Assembly: GCA_016297775.1 (NCBI GenBank)
Contig: JAEDGA010000026.1
Coordinates: 1 to 15,445 of the forward strand
Length of the DNA: 15,445 nucleotides
Direction of reading: 5' to 3'
Source: Candidatus Methanomethylophilaceae archaeon
GTDB lineage: Archaea; Thermoplasmatota; Thermoplasmata; Methanomassiliicoccales; Methanomethylophilaceae
The position numbers and the translations under genes were made by a program. Below are positions 13,510 to 15,445 of this stretch, piece by piece. The notes beneath the pieces were generated by a model. It had not been told where the DNA came from and searched no databases. It saw only the letters and a program-made list of their open reading frames with translations. Numbering within the stretch: position 1 is the stretch's first letter; the number at the start of each line of letters is the position of its first letter.

Positions 13510-13881
13510 ATGCAGTCAAGATCCAAGACACTCAGTGCAGGAGCACTTGTCGCGGCCCTCGGAGGTGCCGCTACGATCGGTGCGATGGCCATGATGGTCG
13601 ACCTCACAAAGCCGGACATGATCGGGCAGGTATGTTACTACCTCCTCACCGCAGTCATGTTCTTCGCGGTAGCAGGCGGATTCAAATCCAACGGCCAGTG
13701 GCCCGTCGAGCTCATGATCGTCATGAACTTCGTCGTCATCGGACTCCTCATCGTGGGCGCCATCCTCAGCGTCTTCAACATCTGGGTCATGGTCGGACTC
13801 CTCGTCATGGCGGTCTTCGTCCTGGCGACCGTTCTGACCTGCCTCAGCTCGTCCGTCTGGTTCGGATCCGTCGATGCGTGA
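13510..13881 (+). CDS. Small four-helix membrane protein, function unknown
   Basis: This 123-residue protein has a basic N-terminus (MQSRSKTLS) and four likely membrane helices at about 9-30, 39-58, 66-90 and 92-113. Short loops separate them; one, KSNGQWP (59-65), is polar. I do not recognise a family. The frame is open from a GTG at 13501, but ATG 13510 is chosen because GGTGA (13500-13504) is placed five bases before it and overlaps the GTG. It has its own promoter, so it is probably not part of a putP operon despite being next to it. It resembles the C-terminal putP helices only in composition. Confidence 0.7.
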   Translation: MQSRSKTLSAGALVAALGGAATIGAMAMMVDLTKPDMIGQVCYYLLTAVMFFAVAGGFKSNGQWPVELMIVMNFVVIGLLIVGAILSVFNIWVMVGLLVMAVFVLATVLTCLSSSVWFGSVDA

Positions 13882-13944
13882 TCCGGCCTCAAACCCTACC
13901 AAAAACCATTTAATTACTTCGTTTTAAACAACAATCTTGGTAAG

Positions 13945-13965
13945 AAAGGGATTTCCTTTATAAAG
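13945..13965 (+). promoter_or_regulatory. ribK promoter with dyad touching the TATA box
   Basis: CCTTTATAAAG (13955-13965) is a strong, self-complementary TATA region ending 21 bases before the ATG at 13987, so the transcript is probably leaderless. AAAGG (13945-13949) and CCTTT (13955-13959) form an inverted repeat with a five-base spacer whose right arm is part of the box. Because the gene product has a DNA-binding domain, this is a reasonable candidate site for self-regulation, but that is inference. Confidence 0.5.
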
Positions 13966-13986
13966 TATGATAAAATACAAACACTC

Positions 13987-14643
13987 ATGGACGAGAAATA
14001 TACCTTTGCACTGCGCAGAATAGCTCTCCTCGGCGGCATGGATGACTACATCGCCGTATCCTCCAGGGAACTTGGTGCCGCACTCGAGATGAGTCAGCAG
14101 TCCGCATCCAAGAGGATCCTTGAGCTCTTGGAGAACAAGTATATCGTCCGCGACCTCGGTGCACGCAAACAGCGTATCAAACTCACGGAGGCGGGTATCG
14201 AGATCCTCAAGAAGGAATATCACGAGTACAGGAGGATTTTCGAATACTCCGATCACATGGTGATCCACGGACACGTCTCCGAAGGACTCGGAGAGGGCAG
14301 CTACTACATCTGTCAACCGGGGTACGTGAAACAGTTCGAGGAACTCCTGGGATTCAGGCCGTTCGAAGGCACCCTCAACCTGGATATCGTCCCCGAGGAT
14401 GTGGGTAAGCTCGATGTTATCAGGAACTCCGTCGGGATAACCATCAGGGGATTCACCAGTGACGACAGGACCTTCGGAAACGTCATCGCGTACAAGGCGA
14501 AGATCAAGAACATAGACTGTGCGATCATCGTTCCCGAGAGATCCCATTACAGAGAGACCATAGAGATCGTGTGTCAGTACCATCTCAGAAGGACCCTCAG
14601 TCTGGATAACGGGGACAAGGTCGAGGTCAGGGTCGACCTCTGA
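13987..14643 (+). CDS. ribK: CTP-dependent riboflavin kinase with N-terminal winged helix (RbkR type)
   Basis: This 218-residue fusion has a winged-helix DNA-binding domain (about 5-85, with SSRELGAALEMSQQSASKRI as the recognition region) and an archaeal riboflavin kinase domain (about 90-218). The kinase converts riboflavin to FMN using CTP. Kinase marks are HGHVSEGLGEGSYY (94-107), PFEGTLNLDI (125-134, with the metal-binding T129/N131 region) and VPERSHY (182-188). The same layout occurs in Thermoplasma. Fused proteins of this kind have been described as bifunctional regulators of riboflavin genes (RbkR). The ATG at 13987 lacks a Shine-Dalgarno and follows a TATA box at leaderless distance. 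No riboflavin synthesis gene is adjacent. The stop codon directly abuts that of the convergent next gene. Confidence 0.93.
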   Translation: MDEKYTFALRRIALLGGMDDYIAVSSRELGAALEMSQQSASKRILELLENKYIVRDLGARKQRIKLTEAGIEILKKEYHEYRRIFEYSDHMVIHGHVSEGLGEGSYYICQPGYVKQFEELLGFRPFEGTLNLDIVPEDVGKLDVIRNSVGITIRGFTSDDRTFGNVIAYKAKIKNIDCAIIVPERSHYRETIEIVCQYHLRRTLSLDNGDKVEVRVDL

Positions 14644-15445
14644 TCATCTCTTGAGACATACTCCGTGTTGTGTCTCGGGCTTTCCCACGGCCAGGTAGAA
14701 TCTGTCCCATGATACATGCGACATATCCACCGAATCCGTGAGATCCCCCAGACCTTTCTCGAACACATGATTCTCCACAATGAGGGTATCGTATCCCACA
14801 CCGCATACGATCATATCGGAGAGTGCACACAGATGGTCTGTGGACATACTTGTGAGGGACCATCCGAACACGTGAAGATCCCCCGATCCGATCCTTACAA
14901 CGGAATACGAGGAATACGTACCGTCGGAAGCACCGAGCACCCTTGAAGACGGATAATCCGATCTCAATCCCCTCTCCACCCTGTCGAAGGAGAACGAGAA
15001 ATCGATCGCTACATCCGAGTACTCCAGAGTCTCATGCACGGTATCGGAACGGGAATCGTTGAACATCTCGATCGGGATCGCCGATACGGATTCCACGATG
15101 TCACCATCGCATTCCCTGTAAGATCCCATCGGATCGCCGTTCCAATACAGTATGCCTCCGGCGGATATCCAATCGGTGACGATATCGTTGGAATCATCGG
15201 TCTTCACCGTATCCGGCAGTACCCCGGACATCATGAACACCGCCTTCCCGTCCGCGGACCCCGTATCGGACAGTATGGTGGATAAGCCATCGGCATCGAT
15301 GTACTCCACCGAACGGAATCCTCTCTTCTCCAGGATCATGACGAACTGCGAATAGAAGGATCCTATCGTACTGTCGGAATAGAGTGAGGCGTGATCGTCA
15401 TCCTTATACAGATACAGACGGTCGATATCCTCCGTATCGTCCAAT
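14644..15445 (-). CDS. Partial protein of unknown function, N-terminus beyond the window
   Basis: The C-terminal 266 residues of a minus-strand gene are visible; the frame is still open at the right edge, and the TTG at 15444 need not be its start. The segment is rich in Asp and Ser. It alternates hydrophobic strands and helices, for example KAVFMMSGVLPDTV, then DWISAGGILYWNGDPMGSY, and later DLHVFGWSLTSM. The 'DWISAGGILYWNGD' stretch recalls the ThuA/glutamine amidotransferase-like folds in which a flexible loop follows a long helix, but no catalytic triad is evident. No membrane helix lies in the visible part. A secreted or surface protein is possible but unproven. It ends in TGA immediately beside the ribK stop. 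Confidence 0.6.
   Translation of the reverse strand, partial: LDDTEDIDRLYLYKDDDHASLYSDSTIGSFYSQFVMILEKRGFRSVEYIDADGLSTILSDTGSADGKAVFMMSGVLPDTVKTDDSNDIVTDWISAGGILYWNGDPMGSYRECDGDIVESVSAIPIEMFNDSRSDTVHETLEYSDVAIDFSFSFDRVERGLRSDYPSSRVLGASDGTYSSYSVVRIGSGDLHVFGWSLTSMSTDHLCALSDMIVCGVGYDTLIVENHVFEKGLGDLTDSVDMSHVSWDRFYLAVGKPETQHGVCLKR

Noticed and set aside
15442..15444. TTG as start codon of the right-edge gene
   Set aside because: It is the first complete codon in the window in an open frame, so it is more likely an internal leucine of a gene that continues outside.
1..15445. CRISPR arrays, tRNAs, rRNAs, insertion sequences, toxin-antitoxin or phage genes
   Set aside because: No regularly spaced direct repeats, cloverleaf-like segments, transposase motifs or terminal inverted repeats were seen on either strand. 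Reading by eye could miss a degenerate element.

Overview
This window is a stretch of core archaeal chromosome. The evidence is PurP (archaeal purine synthesis), an archaeal RPA with its COG3390-type partner, the proteasome-activating nucleotidase PAN, RNA polymerase subunit K, MBF1, a MEMO-family protein and a CTP-type riboflavin kinase with a winged-helix front end, plus TATA-like boxes close upstream of most genes. The wHTH-riboflavin kinase fusion is known from Thermoplasma. All 16 recognised genes end in TGA. Together these suggest a Thermoplasmata-related euryarchaeon, plausibly of the Methanomassiliicoccales. That placement is inference, because no 16S rRNA or methanogenesis gene is present here.

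Layout. From 1 to 2.5 kb, purP and a class I aminotransferase lie on the minus strand, closed by a hairpin at the left edge. From 2.5 to 5.1 kb, a divergent promoter region leads to an RPA operon of two genes that overlap by ATGA. From 5.1 to 5.7 kb is a zinc-ribbon membrane protein (minus). From 5.9 to 6.7 kb is a GPN-loop GTPase (plus). From 6.8 to 8.0 kb is PAN (minus), starting with GTG. From 8.2 to 9.2 kb, MBF1 (plus) and a DUF2240-type protein (minus) converge with 3 bases between stops. From 9.4 to 11.2 kb are rpoK, rpsB and a MEMO-family gene, part of an order common in Euryarchaeota but without enolase. From 11.3 to 13.9 kb are a long PutP-type sodium symporter and a small membrane protein. 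From 14.0 to 14.6 kb is a RibK/RbkR-type riboflavin kinase-regulator. The right edge holds a partial unknown protein (minus), whose stop codon abuts that of ribK.

How the genes fit together. Most encode information processing (RPA pair, RpoK, uS2, MBF1, GPN GTPase) or protein turnover (PAN). The rest are single metabolic or transport functions. Many first genes have a TATA box about 20-25 bases before the start codon and no Shine-Dalgarno, suggesting leaderless mRNAs. Inner operon genes and a few first genes (aminotransferase, RPA, putP, the small membrane protein) have clear GGAGG or GGTGA sites. GC-rich hairpins lie between several convergent genes.

No rRNA, tRNA, CRISPR array, insertion sequence or phage gene was seen, and no gene-free stretch exceeds 300 bases (the longest is 2471-2750). 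I do not see a clear new multi-gene system. The best leads are candidate operator dyads, the extra C-terminal membrane domain of the symporter, variant motifs in PAN and the aminotransferase, and exclusive TGA stop usage.
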